DNA of 64,000 nucleotides from JANXQG01 sp963719885 (lineage in GTDB: Bacteria > Planctomycetota > Planctomycetia > Pirellulales > Thermoguttaceae), in the NCBI GenBank assembly GCA_963719885.1, contig CAVRDP010000035.1, positions 124,001-188,000 on the forward strand. Reading direction: 5' to 3'. Positions within the stretch are counted from its first letter, which is position 1. Each line of letters opens with the position of its first letter. Made by a program: the position numbers and the translations under genes. A model generated the notes under the pieces. It ran no database searches and was not told where the DNA came from. It saw only the letters and a list, made by a program, of their open reading frames with translations. Positions 16,881 through 26,023 of the stretch are shown here, piece after piece.

Positions 16881-18826
16881 CTACTTCCCTTGCAGTTGCT
16901 TCGCCTTGGCGGCGTCGGCCTTGGCTTGAACCGGATGCCCGGCTGCCTTATGAACATTCGCTCGGCCGGCATAGGCATTGGCATTCCCTGGGTCGAGCCG
17001 GATTGCTTGATTCAGATCGTCGAGTGCTTTTTCTAACTCGCCTTTTTCGAAATGGGCGCGGCCGCGGCCGAGAAGGGCCTCGACGTTCTTCGGCTCGAGT
17101 CGCAAGGCGGTATCGTAGTCGGCGAACGCCAGGTCTAATTCCTCGCGCTCGTGACGGATATCGGCCCGGATCAGGAACGACTCGGCGTCCTTCGGGTCGA
17201 TGGCGATGGCCTTCTCCAGGTCGGCCAGGGCCTTGTCGACCTGGTTCGCCGCCCAATAGGCGCGGCAGCGGTTACGGAGCGCCTCGACGTTCTTCGGAGC
17301 AAGATCCAGGGCCGCCGTGTAGTCGGCGATCGCCTTGACCAGGTCTTTGTGCTCATGGTAGATCTCGGCGCGGCTCAGCAACGACTCGGCATCTTTCCGG
17401 TTAATGCCGATGGCCTTGTCCAAATCAACCAGGGCCTCGTCCAGTTTATTCTGATCAGCGTAGGTCTGCCCACGGCCGCGGATGCGCTCGACGTTTTCTT
17501 GATCGCGTTTGAGGACGACGGTGTAGTCGTCGATCGCCTTGTCTGGATCGTTCTCCTGGTAGACCTTGGCGCGGCTCAGCAACGACTCGGCATCCTGCGG
17601 GTTGATGTCGATGGCCTTGTCCAGATCAGCCAGGGCCTCGTCCGGTTCGTCCCTATCGGCATAGGCCCGGCCGCGGCCGCGGAGCGCGTCGACGTTCTTC
17701 GGATCGACTTCCAGGGCGGCGGTATAGTCGACGATCGCCCCATCCGGATCTTGCTGGTGGTAACGGATCTGGCCGCGAGTCACGCGGGCGGAAACGTCCC
17801 TGGGATCGATGTCGATGGCCGCGCTCAGATCGGCGAGGGCCTCGTCCGGTTTATTCTGATCGGCGTAGGTTCGGCCACGGCCACGGAGCGCCTCGACGTT
17901 TTGTCGATCGAGTTCGATGACGGCGTTGTAATCGGCGATCGCCTTGACCAGGTCGTTGCGGCGATGACGGATCAGGGCTCGGCTTAGGAGTGCTTCGGCG
18001 TCGTTCCGGTCAATGCTGATCGCCTTTTCGCAGTCGGCCAGGGCCTTGTCGAGCTCGTTGATCGCAACATAGGCGCGGCTGCGCTTGCCGAGCGCCTCGA
18101 CGTTCTGGGCATCGACTCTGAGCACGGCACTGTAGTCGGGGATGGCCTTTTCCGGACCGTCCTGGTTATTGTGGATCCGGGCGCGGGCGAGCAGGGCCTC
18201 AACGTCCTTGGGGTCCAAGCGGACCGCCGCGTCGAGGTCTACCAGGGCTTTTTTCGGGTCCCCGCTTTCCCAATACGCACGCCCGCGGCCGAGGAACGCG
18301 TCGCCGCGGCTCGGATCGAGCTGGATGGCGCCGCTGTAGTCGGCAATCGCGTGCGGCAAATCGGCCGTGTTGTAGTAGATCAGGCCGCGGGCAACCAGGG
18401 CCTCAACGTCCTTGGAGTCCAGCCGGATTGCTTCGGTCAGGTCGGCCAGGGCCTTTTCCAACGCACCCTCCTCCGAAAAGGTGCGTCCCCGCCTGCTGAA
18501 GGCTTCAGCGCTGTTCGGGTCGAGCGCAATACGCGGGTAAAGTCGGCAATCGCCAGCTCCAGGTTATTCTGATCGTAGTAGACTTCTCCCCGGGCGAGTA
18601 CTGCCGCGGCATCTTTCGGATCGCGCTCGATGGCCAGGGTGAGGGAGGCGATGGCCGCGTCGAACTCGCCTTGTTTCCAATGCACCAGACCCTCGTCGAA
18701 GGCCGAGGGAGGATTTGGAGGGACGGCCCCCGGACGGCTGCATGATGAGAGGAGGATCGTCAGCAAGAGGGCGGCCGCCAATTGCCGGCCGCCGCGGTGT
18801 AGAGAGCTTCGCAAGAACTGCATCAT
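16881..18826 (-). CDS. TPR-repeat lipoprotein, one frameshift
   Basis: About 648 residues. From the ATG at 18826 there is a lipoprotein signal (LAAALLLTILLSSCSR, lipid-carrying Cys near residue 29). It is followed by about 17 tetratricopeptide units of 34 residues such as 'ALRGRGRTYADQNKPDEALA DLSAAIDIDP'. The units are nearly identical, giving 102-bp periodic DNA. A frame change near 18530 separates the signal and first two repeats from the rest; 'LDPNSAEAFSRRGRTF' continues it. TPR arrays are protein-docking scaffolds; here it would face the periplasm. It starts 11 bases after the stop of the DUF1080 gene, so the two form an operon. No partner is identifiable from sequence. Confidence 0.75.
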
Positions 18827-18837
18827 CAAGGTCCTTC

Positions 18838-21127
18838 TTACGGATTCGGTGGTTGTGGTCCGGAAATGAATTTGCCAGTAATATGCACACCTCTTTGGTT
18901 TTTTCCTTCGTACGATTGCCCATCGGGCGAAATCGTGCAATCGTCCACCCAAGGTGGCCAGTGGAGTTTGAGTTTGGAGCCGTTTCTCTCCCATGTGAAT
19001 TTTCCATCGGGCGTCTGCAAGTGCCCATTGGACCAGAAAGTAACATTTCCGGGCTTGCCGCCGGCCGCTTGATGTTGCCAGACGGCAACGATGTATATCT
19101 GCTGCAACTCGAACGACCAAGGTTGACGGTTCTGATTCCTGGAAACACCCGTATATACGCCTTTTCCGTTGCGTCGGATGACCAGCGGGCCCCAAGATTC
19201 ATCAAACTCGATGCGAACCTGGGCTGCTTCCGCTCTCCAGGTTGCGATACGCTTGTTTTTTTCCCATAAGGAGTTGTCGGCGCGAAAATCCCAGCAAGTC
19301 GTCCTCTTTTGGTTCGTCTTCTTCTCCCGCAAGCCGACCTGAAACATGCCTGCGATGGTGACTGCCGTGGCTTTATTGGCCCCTTTCGACGGTCCCGTCC
19401 GCTGGCCGGAGGCAACGTTCTTGTTCGCCGGATTGACGTTCTCTCCGTCGCCGGCGGAAGGAACATCCGTGCGCGGAGTCGTGTCATCCGCCACCGGCGA
19501 TACACCGCTGTCGCTCGACGGCACGCCTCGCAGCTCTTTGACACGAATGTTCCGGAACTTAATCGTGGCCTGGGGCGCGTGGCATTGAAGCACGATGGGC
19601 CCCGCCTGTTCCTCGGTGATGCTCGAATTGCTGCCGTCCGTCGGCCCCATGATTATACCGTCGTCGATTACCCGCTCTCCATTCAGCGTTACGCTCACTT
19701 TGCGTCCCACCAGTCTCACCTCGAGCGAGTTCCACGTCCCCGGACCGCGGAAGGCATCCTTGGAGGGCGCGATTTGGCCAAAAATTGCGCCGCATTGCTG
19801 ATCGCGTCTTGTTGGTACGGATGTGTGATCGTACAACTGGACTTCGTACAAGCCTTTGAGGTAGACGCCGCTGTTGGCCTTGTGATCGAGCCAGAAGTCG
19901 AGCTGCAAATCGAAGTTTCGAAACACGGCCTCGCTCACCAGATTGACGCCGCCCGGCCGCCACGTGCAGACCAGTTGCCCGTCCTCAGCAGTCCAACAAG
20001 GCGTTGCTCGAGGATCGCTGAGATGCCAGCCGCTGGTGGTTTTGCCGTCGAACAGGTCGATCCATTTGCCGGCCTCGTTGGTTTCCGAGGCCGGTCGATC
20101 GTTCTCGACCGTCGTTTCGGCCTTCGTTTCGACCTTTGTTTCGACCTTTGTTTCGGCCAACGGGACGACGGCGGGGGGAGAGGTCGGGGATGGGGGATTG
20201 GGGATTGGACTTGGAGTTGTAGTCGGAGGTGGAGTCGGAGGCGTGCTGCGGGCCACGAACTTTGGCCTGGTATTGATGGTCTCTCGTCCACCGGAGACCA
20301 AGGTGAATTCCTTGCTGGCTAACTCAACGTCGTTTTTCACGACGCGAAGCTTGCCCTTGCCCGGCACGACACGGATTTCGACCTTCTCCGCGCCCGCCTT
20401 CTGTTCGACGAGCAACGTGCCCCGGGCGTCAAGCACCTGGAGAGTTGCCTCGGGATCGGAGACCTCGACGATCAACGTTCCGTCGGCCGTGCGCATCGAG
20501 AACAACAGGCCGAACAATACCAAGAGCAACAACGTGGCGGCCGCTGCGACGGCCAGAAAACGATTTTGCGGCGAGCTGGGCAGCCACTTGAACGACCCAT
20601 TGGGTAACGGCGATGCCGACCGATTCGGCGGCGGCGGCCGTTTTTTCGACGGGCGGGCAGGTCGGTCGCTTTGCTTGAATTCGGCAATCATATTTGCCAG
20701 CCCCGGATCGACCGCCGGCTTGGCGGCTGGGGTCACGCCAGCCGAAGAGATGCGCAGAGCCTGGTCCTTCGCAACCGGTTCCGCGGCAGGAAGGGAACCA
20801 GGTTGGGGCGAGGCCGGCGCAGGCCGCGGATCCAACTCCTGGCGCAGCCGCGCGTCATAGGCAGCCTTCCGCTGCGGGTCCATCAGACAGACCTTCGCCG
20901 CGGAAACTTCGTTCAAGAGCTTCTGTGTCAACGCGGCCTGCTGACCCAACTCATACGTCTTCAAGTGGGCCGACTGACGCATCACGGCCGCCATGATCAC
21001 GTCCCGGTCGCTCTCGAAGGCTTGCAGCCCCAGCAGGCGATAGTGGGTTGGCGGCTGTTCCGCCGCCGGAATGCCCAGCCACTTGTGGTACGGATCGAAT
21101 TCTGCTTTTCTTGGCGTCTTCGCTCAC
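18838..21127 (-). CDS. membrane protein: J-like N-terminus, TM, DUF1080 and C-terminal beta domain
   Basis: About 760 residues. The frame beginning at the GTG at 21127 (VSEDAKK) needs one base removed from an AAAA run near 21105 to enter AEFDPYHKWLGIPAAEQPPT and HYRLLGLQAFESDRDV, the J-like domain. HPD is again missing (HLKTYE). A TM helix (FLAVAAAATLLLLVLFGLLF) and a short PEGA-like beta domain follow. Then comes the DUF1080 (3-keto-glycoside hydrolase-like) domain (WIDLFDGKTTSGWHL, FDLQLDFWLDHKANSGVYLK, TIKFRNIRVKEL). A final domain (TCWDFRADNSLWEKNKRIAT) resembles the repeats of the gene at 10704. DUF1080 suggests carbohydrate binding or hydrolysis outside the cytoplasm. It heads an operon with the TPR lipoprotein. 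Confidence 0.7.
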
Positions 21128-21247
21128 GGTGGCAACTTCGACTTGTGCTCCTGAAGATTCCTGCGGATATTGTAACCTATCGGGCGTCGGTCCAGAACCC
21201 ACCCTCACCTTCCTACGTGATTCCCCAAAATCGGGTCATATTTGGGC

Positions 21248-23071
21248 TTACTCTTGGTGAATCGCCGTCGATGTCGCCGGCGTCACAACCGGGACCATTC
21301 CCGGGACGACATAGGCCTGCAACAGCGTAAGCAATCCGACCAGCGCGGCCAAGACGATGCTGTGCAAGAGCACGAAACGCAGAATGCGCCCTTCGCCGCC
21401 CTTCTGGTTCGTGGCCGCCGCGGCAACCACGACGCTCTGCGCCGCGATCATTTTCCCCATCACGCCCCCCGTGGAGTTGCTGGCGACGATCAACACGGGA
21501 TTGAGTCCGAGCCGCTGGGCAGTGATCCGCTGCAGGCTGCCAAACATAGCATTGGACGATGTATCGGAACCCGTGACCAAGACCCCCAGCCAGCCCAGAA
21601 ATGGGGCAAACAACGGATAGAACCAACCCGTATGGACGAATGCCAGGCCCAGCGTCACGTCCGCTCCGCTGAATTTCATGGTGTAGGCCAAGGCCAACAT
21701 GCAGGCAATGGTCACCAGCGCCCACCGAATGCCCAAGAGCGTGCGGCGGAACTCGGCAGCGAAGACCCGCGGCGAGACCCGCAGCCAGAAGGCCGCCAAG
21801 ACCGCCGCAAGAAAAACGCTAGTGCCGGCCGTGGAAAGGATATTCCAGTCGTAAGCGGCGTACATGGGCTTCGCGGCCCGATCGCTGCCGGGGGCCACCC
21901 GCTCGGCCGGATCGGTCCGATAGACTTGCAACCCCGGCACCACGACTTCGCTCGCCTGGACGCCGCAAACAACTCGCGCCGCTGCCAGAGAAACCGCGGT
22001 CGAGAACCCCCTTCCACACGGGCCATCCCCACAGGAAGATCGTCAACGACAAGAGTACCCAGGGCATCCAGGCATAGGCAATCTGCCGAGCAGTCGGTGC
22101 CGACGAGGGGGCCGGGCCGGCTGCCGGAACGGTTTGCCGCTCCTGCGGGGAACAGGGGGCGCACGCTTGCGGATCGTGCCGTTCCGGAGTTGGAGGAACG
22201 GCACGGAGTCCGTTCCCTACAGCGGGGCTGGTTGCCCGCTCGTCGGGAAAACGCCAGATCTCCTGCGGCCGCCAGAATCGCAGAAAGATCGTCAGCAGTA
22301 TCAAGGAGCCGAAGCCCGCGGCCACGTTGACCAGCGCCGGCCCTGGAAGTCTGCGACGAAGAACTGAATGGCCGCGTAACTCCCACCGCAGACCAGGATC
22401 GCCGGCCAGGCGCCTTTGACCCCCTTCCAGCCCGACATCAGGGCGACCAACCAGGCGGGAATGATCAGGGAAAAGAACGTGAGTTGACGCCCTGCCATTT
22501 GGCAAAGGGCCAGATCGTTCATGTCCGAGACCTTGGCCAACGTGGTAATGGGGATGCCGATCGAGCCGAAGGCGACGGGAGACGTATTGGCCAACAACGT
22601 GAGGGCGGCGGCGTACAGGGGCGGGAAGCCCAATCCGATCAGGAGGGCCGCCGAGATGGCCACCGGTGCGCCGAACCCGGCGCCACCCTCCAAGAAACTG
22701 CCGAAGCTGAAAGCGATCAAGAGGGCCTGAATCCGCCGGTCGGGAGAAATGGCGGCCACCGAGTGTTTGACGACCTCGAACTGCCCGCTGCGAACGGTCA
22801 AGTTATAGAGGAATACGGCGGCCAACACGATCCAGCCGATGGGCATCAGTCCGAAGCAGGCCCCGTAACCGGCGGCTGCCATGGCCGCCGAGAAGGGCAT
22901 TTTGAACGCCCCGACAGCGACGACCAGGGCGGTGATCAATCCGCTGATCGCGGCCCGCGGGGCCGTCGCTCCCGCCAACAACAATCCGCTCAGAACGAGG
23001 ATCGGCAAGGCGGCAACCAAGGGCGACCAAACGGCCGACGCTAGGGGATTGTAGTTTTGCACCCACTCCAT
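21248..23071 (-). CDS. lldP: L-lactate permease (LctP family), two frameshifts
   Basis: Integral membrane proton/lactate symporter. The N-terminal block from MEWVQNYNPLASAVWSPLVA carries the family signature FGSFLEGGAGFGAPVAIS and many TM helices. A shift near 22330 leads to LVNVAAGFGSLILLTIFLRF, a long loop, then AYAWMPWVLLSLTIFLWGWP. A second shift near 21975 leads to the C-terminal block (SGADVTLGLAFVHTGWFYPL, SDTSSNAMFGSLQ, SNSTGGVMGKMIAAQSVVVA). Summed length of about 605 residues is slightly above the family norm. The extra length lies in the loop at 22170-22240, which holds a REP-like palindrome. Conservation on both sides of each shift suggests assembly indels. Its neighbours suggest no pathway link. 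Confidence 0.8.
22170..22225 (-). repeat. REP-like palindrome inside lactate permease
   Basis: Minus strand GTAGGGAACGGACTCCGTGC then CGTTCC, spacer, GGAACGGCACGATCC: the arms GTGCCGTTCC/GGAACGGCAC pair around the spacer tccaactcc. It encodes VGNGLRAVPPTPERHDP in a cytoplasmic loop that is not expected in the family. Confidence 0.55.
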
Positions 23072-23101
23072 GGTTTCCTCTTATACTGCTCGCGGACACC
23101 A

Positions 23102-23216
23102 AGGTAGCAGGCACACTCCGTGTGCCGTCCGCCCTGCGGTTTCCGCCACGGGCATTTTCTCAAGGGTTTTCGGCGGACGGCACACCGACCCTGCTGCGCA
23201 GTGTGCCCGGTGCCTG
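23102..23216. repeat. REP-like inverted repeat between lldP and the GT39 gene
   Basis: Outer arms tagcaggcac/gtgcctgcta and inner arms gtgtgccgtccgcc/ggcggacggcacac are perfect. The GGCACAC-nn-CGTGTGCC core also occurs at 27584-27640 in hrpB. The element could also act as a transcription stop between two minus-strand genes. Confidence 0.6.
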
Positions 23217-25052
23217 CTACTTTTCTTGCCGCCCGCGAACGGCCAGATCCGCCACGTACGGCTCGACCGGCACGAATTCGTACAACTCGACCTGGTCGAC
23301 GTACTGCAACTCTTTCTCGTGTACGAAGAAGGTCAAGGGATACTTCTCGCGGGCGACGAGGCGATATTTGGCTTCCATCGAGCGCAGCCACTCCTGGAAG
23401 CGGGCCTCGTCCTGTGCGGTGGCGATGTTGGGCCGGAAGCGGGCGCAGCGCAAAGGGTGGTCCTTGGAGATTCGCCCAAGTTGCGGCGGCAGGCAGTGCG
23501 CATGCCGGCGGGAGTAGATCCGCTGATTGCAGAAATAGACCGATGCCAATTCGTCGTCGCCCGGCACCGAGGAAGCCGGCTGCCGGCAATCGGTGCTGAC
23601 GCAGAGCAGTTCGGCGCCCTGGGCCTTGTCGGTCCAGAACCAGCGGGCGAAATCGCGGTTCCGCTGCCAGCACGTTTCTTTATAAGGCTTGAGAAAATCG
23701 CGAACGGAAGCGACGCATCCGATCACGGCCAGGAGCGCCAGGGCCACGACCGCTGGCACGCCGGCCGGGGCACCCGGTACTCCGCGGGCACCCGGTACTC
23801 CGGGTCGACGGCGGTTATTCATCATCGCGAGGATGGCCGCCCCGCCCAGGCCGGTCAGGAGGCAGAGGATCGGCGCCATGTAGAGCATCACCCGCGAATG
23901 GCCCATGTAGGGATAAGCATGCAGAGCGGCGGCGATGAAGTTCAAGACCAGCGGCAGCGTGAAAAGTGTCGCCAGCCAGAATTGCCGCCCACGGATCAGC
24001 AGCACCAGGGCCGTAAGGCAGCAGAGGGTCGTCAGCGAGCTGGCGCCCTGCGCGCCCCCGGCCGGAAAGGCCAGGGCCTCGCCGGTGTGGCTTTCCAAGA
24101 CGAACAACGCCATTTGCCTGGCCGAGTGCAGCGGCGGAAAGGCCTGTTCCCAGCCGCTTTGCATGTCCGGCCCCGCGGCGGCAATCTGGGCACGGGCGGA
24201 AGCGAAGAACAAGAGGGCCACCGCGCCTGCCGTGGCCACGTTGATTCCCAACCAGGCCAGCCATCGCCGCCGCGTGCCGCTGTGGAAGAGCTCGATCAAC
24301 ATTGCCAGGCTGACGGCCGGCACGACGAACATCGCCGGATAGGAAAGCAACACGGCCACCGGCATCGCCACGGCCAGGGCCCAGAGCCAACGGCTCTTCT
24401 GACGTCCCAGTCGCCACTCGATCAGCAACGTCAAGAGCAACAGGGTCACGAGCATGTCGGAGCCGTAGGGCTTGGCCTCGGCCGAGTAGCGGATGAGCGG
24501 ATAGGCGACGGCGAAGGCGCCGATCGCCATCAGCCGCGCCATGCCTTGCAACACTCGGCCGGCCAGACGGCGGAACAGCAAGAGACTGGCGATCGAGCCG
24601 ATGAAGACGTACAACCGCAGCGAATATTCGGAAAAACCGCAGATCGCGACGACGGTCTTTTGAATCCAGAGGTAGAGCAGCGGCGCAACCTGCTCATAGT
24701 CCAGCGGCCGGAGCAAGTCCAGGTAACCGCGATCCAGATAGTTGTGGGCGAGATAGGCCTCGTCGGGCCAGAGCGGGAAGTCGAGCAAATAGCGGACCGT
24801 GCGAATCACGATCCCCAGCGCGACGAAGGCCCAGGCAATCCGCGCCAGACGATCGGCCCCGAACTGCCCTGCGGCGGCGGGAAACGGGTCGAGCGCTGCG
24901 AACCCGGTGGCCGGCGTGGCGGCCGCAGACTGCGTCGCCGCGGGTAGGGGGGGCTGTGGCGACGGGCGCTCTGCCGCCGTTGCGGTCGCCGTATCGTCGC
25001 TCCAAGATCGATCCGCCGCACGCCGATTCCTTCGGCCCATAACACCCTCCAT
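23217..25052 (-). CDS. GT39-like membrane glycosyltransferase
   Basis: 611 residues. After a Pro/Ala-rich cytoplasmic start come about ten TM helices. The first periplasmic loop holds FPLWPDEAYLAHNYLDRGYL, the Asp/Glu pair typical of the PMT/ArnT (GT-C) superfamily, and DYEQVAPLLYLW follows. The C-terminal 150 residues are soluble, with several Cys and a beta-rich end (YPLTFFVHEKELQYVDQVEL). Such enzymes move sugars from polyprenyl-phosphate donors to lipids or proteins at the outer face of the membrane. The loop near residue 410-430 (PGVPGARGVPGAPAGVP) is coded by two tandem hairpin elements. Donor and acceptor are unknown. Confidence 0.7.
   Translation of the reverse strand: MEGVMGRRNRRAADRSWSDDTATATAAERPSPQPPLPAATQSAAATPATGFAALDPFPAAAGQFGADRLARIAWAFVALGIVIRTVRYLLDFPLWPDEAYLAHNYLDRGYLDLLRPLDYEQVAPLLYLWIQKTVVAICGFSEYSLRLYVFIGSIASLLLFRRLAGRVLQGMARLMAIGAFAVAYPLIRYSAEAKPYGSDMLVTLLLLTLLIEWRLGRQKSRWLWALAVAMPVAVLLSYPAMFVVPAVSLAMLIELFHSGTRRRWLAWLGINVATAGAVALLFFASARAQIAAAGPDMQSGWEQAFPPLHSARQMALFVLESHTGEALAFPAGGAQGASSLTTLCCLTALVLLIRGRQFWLATLFTLPLVLNFIAAALHAYPYMGHSRVMLYMAPILCLLTGLGGAAILAMMNNRRRPGVPGARGVPGAPAGVPAVVALALLAVIGCVASVRDFLKPYKETCWQRNRDFARWFWTDKAQGAELLCVSTDCRQPASSVPGDDELASVYFCNQRIYSRRHAHCLPPQLGRISKDHPLRCARFRPNIATAQDEARFQEWLRSMEAKYRLVAREKYPLTFFVHEKELQYVDQVELYEFVPVEPYVADLAVRGRQEK
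23768..23807 (+). repeat. variable-stem hairpin elements, tandem copies f1 and f2 (inside GT39 gene)
   Basis: Copy f1 is 23768-23784 (GGGCACC-CGG-TACT-CCG, cut short). Copy f2 is 23786-23807 (GGGCACC-CGG-TACT-CCG-GGTCG). The arms are CGG/CCG rather than the ATG/CAT of copies a-c, with pairing preserved. Confidence 0.75.
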
Positions 25053-25213
25053 CCTGCCTATTTTGAGGCAAGTCCTTTGCCACGCCAGCCAATCGTCCCG
25101 CGCGGATCGTATCGAAATTGTCCGGTCGGGTCCAGAGGAGTCCAGCGAGCTTGATTCAGCCCTGAGTTACTGATGATTCCAGCCTTGTGAAGGCGCCCAG
25201 GCTCACAATATTA

Positions 25214-25225
25214 TGGTGCTATAAT
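25214..25225 (+). promoter_or_regulatory. extended -10 promoter of the FkbM gene, leaderless
   Basis: TGC-TATAAT, an extended -10 with the hexamer at 25220-25225. The ATG is at 25232, six bases downstream. No -35 of note and no Shine-Dalgarno are visible. Confidence 0.6.
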
Positions 25226-25231
25226 CGAAAC

Positions 25232-26023
25232 ATGCCCAGAGATTTCAGTGACCTATTGAAGAGAACGCCTCTTTATTCTCTGCACCGGAGGTTTCGACAA
25301 TATCGAAGAGTTCGCCGCTTCTGGAAGTGGACCAAAAACGACGAGATTCGGGCCGCCTTCTACCAGCAGTTCATCAGCCCGGGCGATTTGGTTTTCGACG
25401 TCGGGGCCAATTTGGGAAATAGAACGAAGGTCTTCTGCGAGCTCGGGGCACGGGTTGTTGCTTTTGAGCCGCAGGTCGATTGTCTTGCCTTCCTGGAAGC
25501 AGTGTTCGCCGGGAAGAAGTCCGTGCAAGTCGTAAATCGGGCGTTAGGAAGGGCCGCGGACGAGGCGGAAATGCTGATTGCCGACGCTCACTTCCTTTCG
25601 TCGCTTTCCCCGCGGTGGATCGAGGCCGTGAAAAGCAGCAAGCGGTTCGGTGAAAACCAATGGGAAAAGAGGCAACGCGTCGAGATCACGACCCTCGATA
25701 AGGCAATTCAGGAATTCGGCGTCCCGTCATTCATCAAGATCGATACCGAAGGTTATGAATTCGAGGTCTTATCCGGGTTGTCAAGGCCTATCGACTGCCT
25801 TTCTGTGGAGTTCACGCCCGAAGACATCCAGAATACCCTGAATTGTATCGACCTTATAAGTTCTCTGTCAACGATCGAGACTCGGCTTTCCCTTGGAGAG
25901 TCGATGCAGTGGGAGACGCCTGCGTGGCTCGCCGAAGACCAGATCAAGCAGGTGCTGGCGGATACAGATCCCACGGCGTTCGGCGACGTGTATATTCGAT
26001 GTCGGACGAATAATCCAGGATGA
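25232..26023 (+). CDS. FkbM-family methyltransferase
   Basis: 263 residues. SAM-binding motif I is LVFDVGANLGNRTKVF, followed by VVAFEPQVDCLAFLE. The FkbM signature is PSFIKIDTEGYEFEVLSGL, and LSVEFTPEDI is at the substrate end. FkbM enzymes O-methylate sugars and other hydroxyls; beside a GT39 gene a surface-glycan role is plausible but only inferred. The start at 25232 is preferred over the frame's first ATG (25187) because the -10 box lies between them. The stop overlaps the hrpB start (ATGA), so the helicase is likely translated from the same message. Confidence 0.8.
   Translation: MPRDFSDLLKRTPLYSLHRRFRQYRRVRRFWKWTKNDEIRAAFYQQFISPGDLVFDVGANLGNRTKVFCELGARVVAFEPQVDCLAFLEAVFAGKKSVQVVNRALGRAADEAEMLIADAHFLSSLSPRWIEAVKSSKRFGENQWEKRQRVEITTLDKAIQEFGVPSFIKIDTEGYEFEVLSGLSRPIDCLSVEFTPEDIQNTLNCIDLISSLSTIETRLSLGESMQWETPAWLAEDQIKQVLADTDPTAFGDVYIRCRTNNPG

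Noticed and set aside
21242..22330. 362-codon plus-strand frame opposite lldP
   Set aside because: It is the complement of a membrane permease with signature motifs on the minus strand. The Arg/His/Gln-rich composition is typical of a shadow frame.
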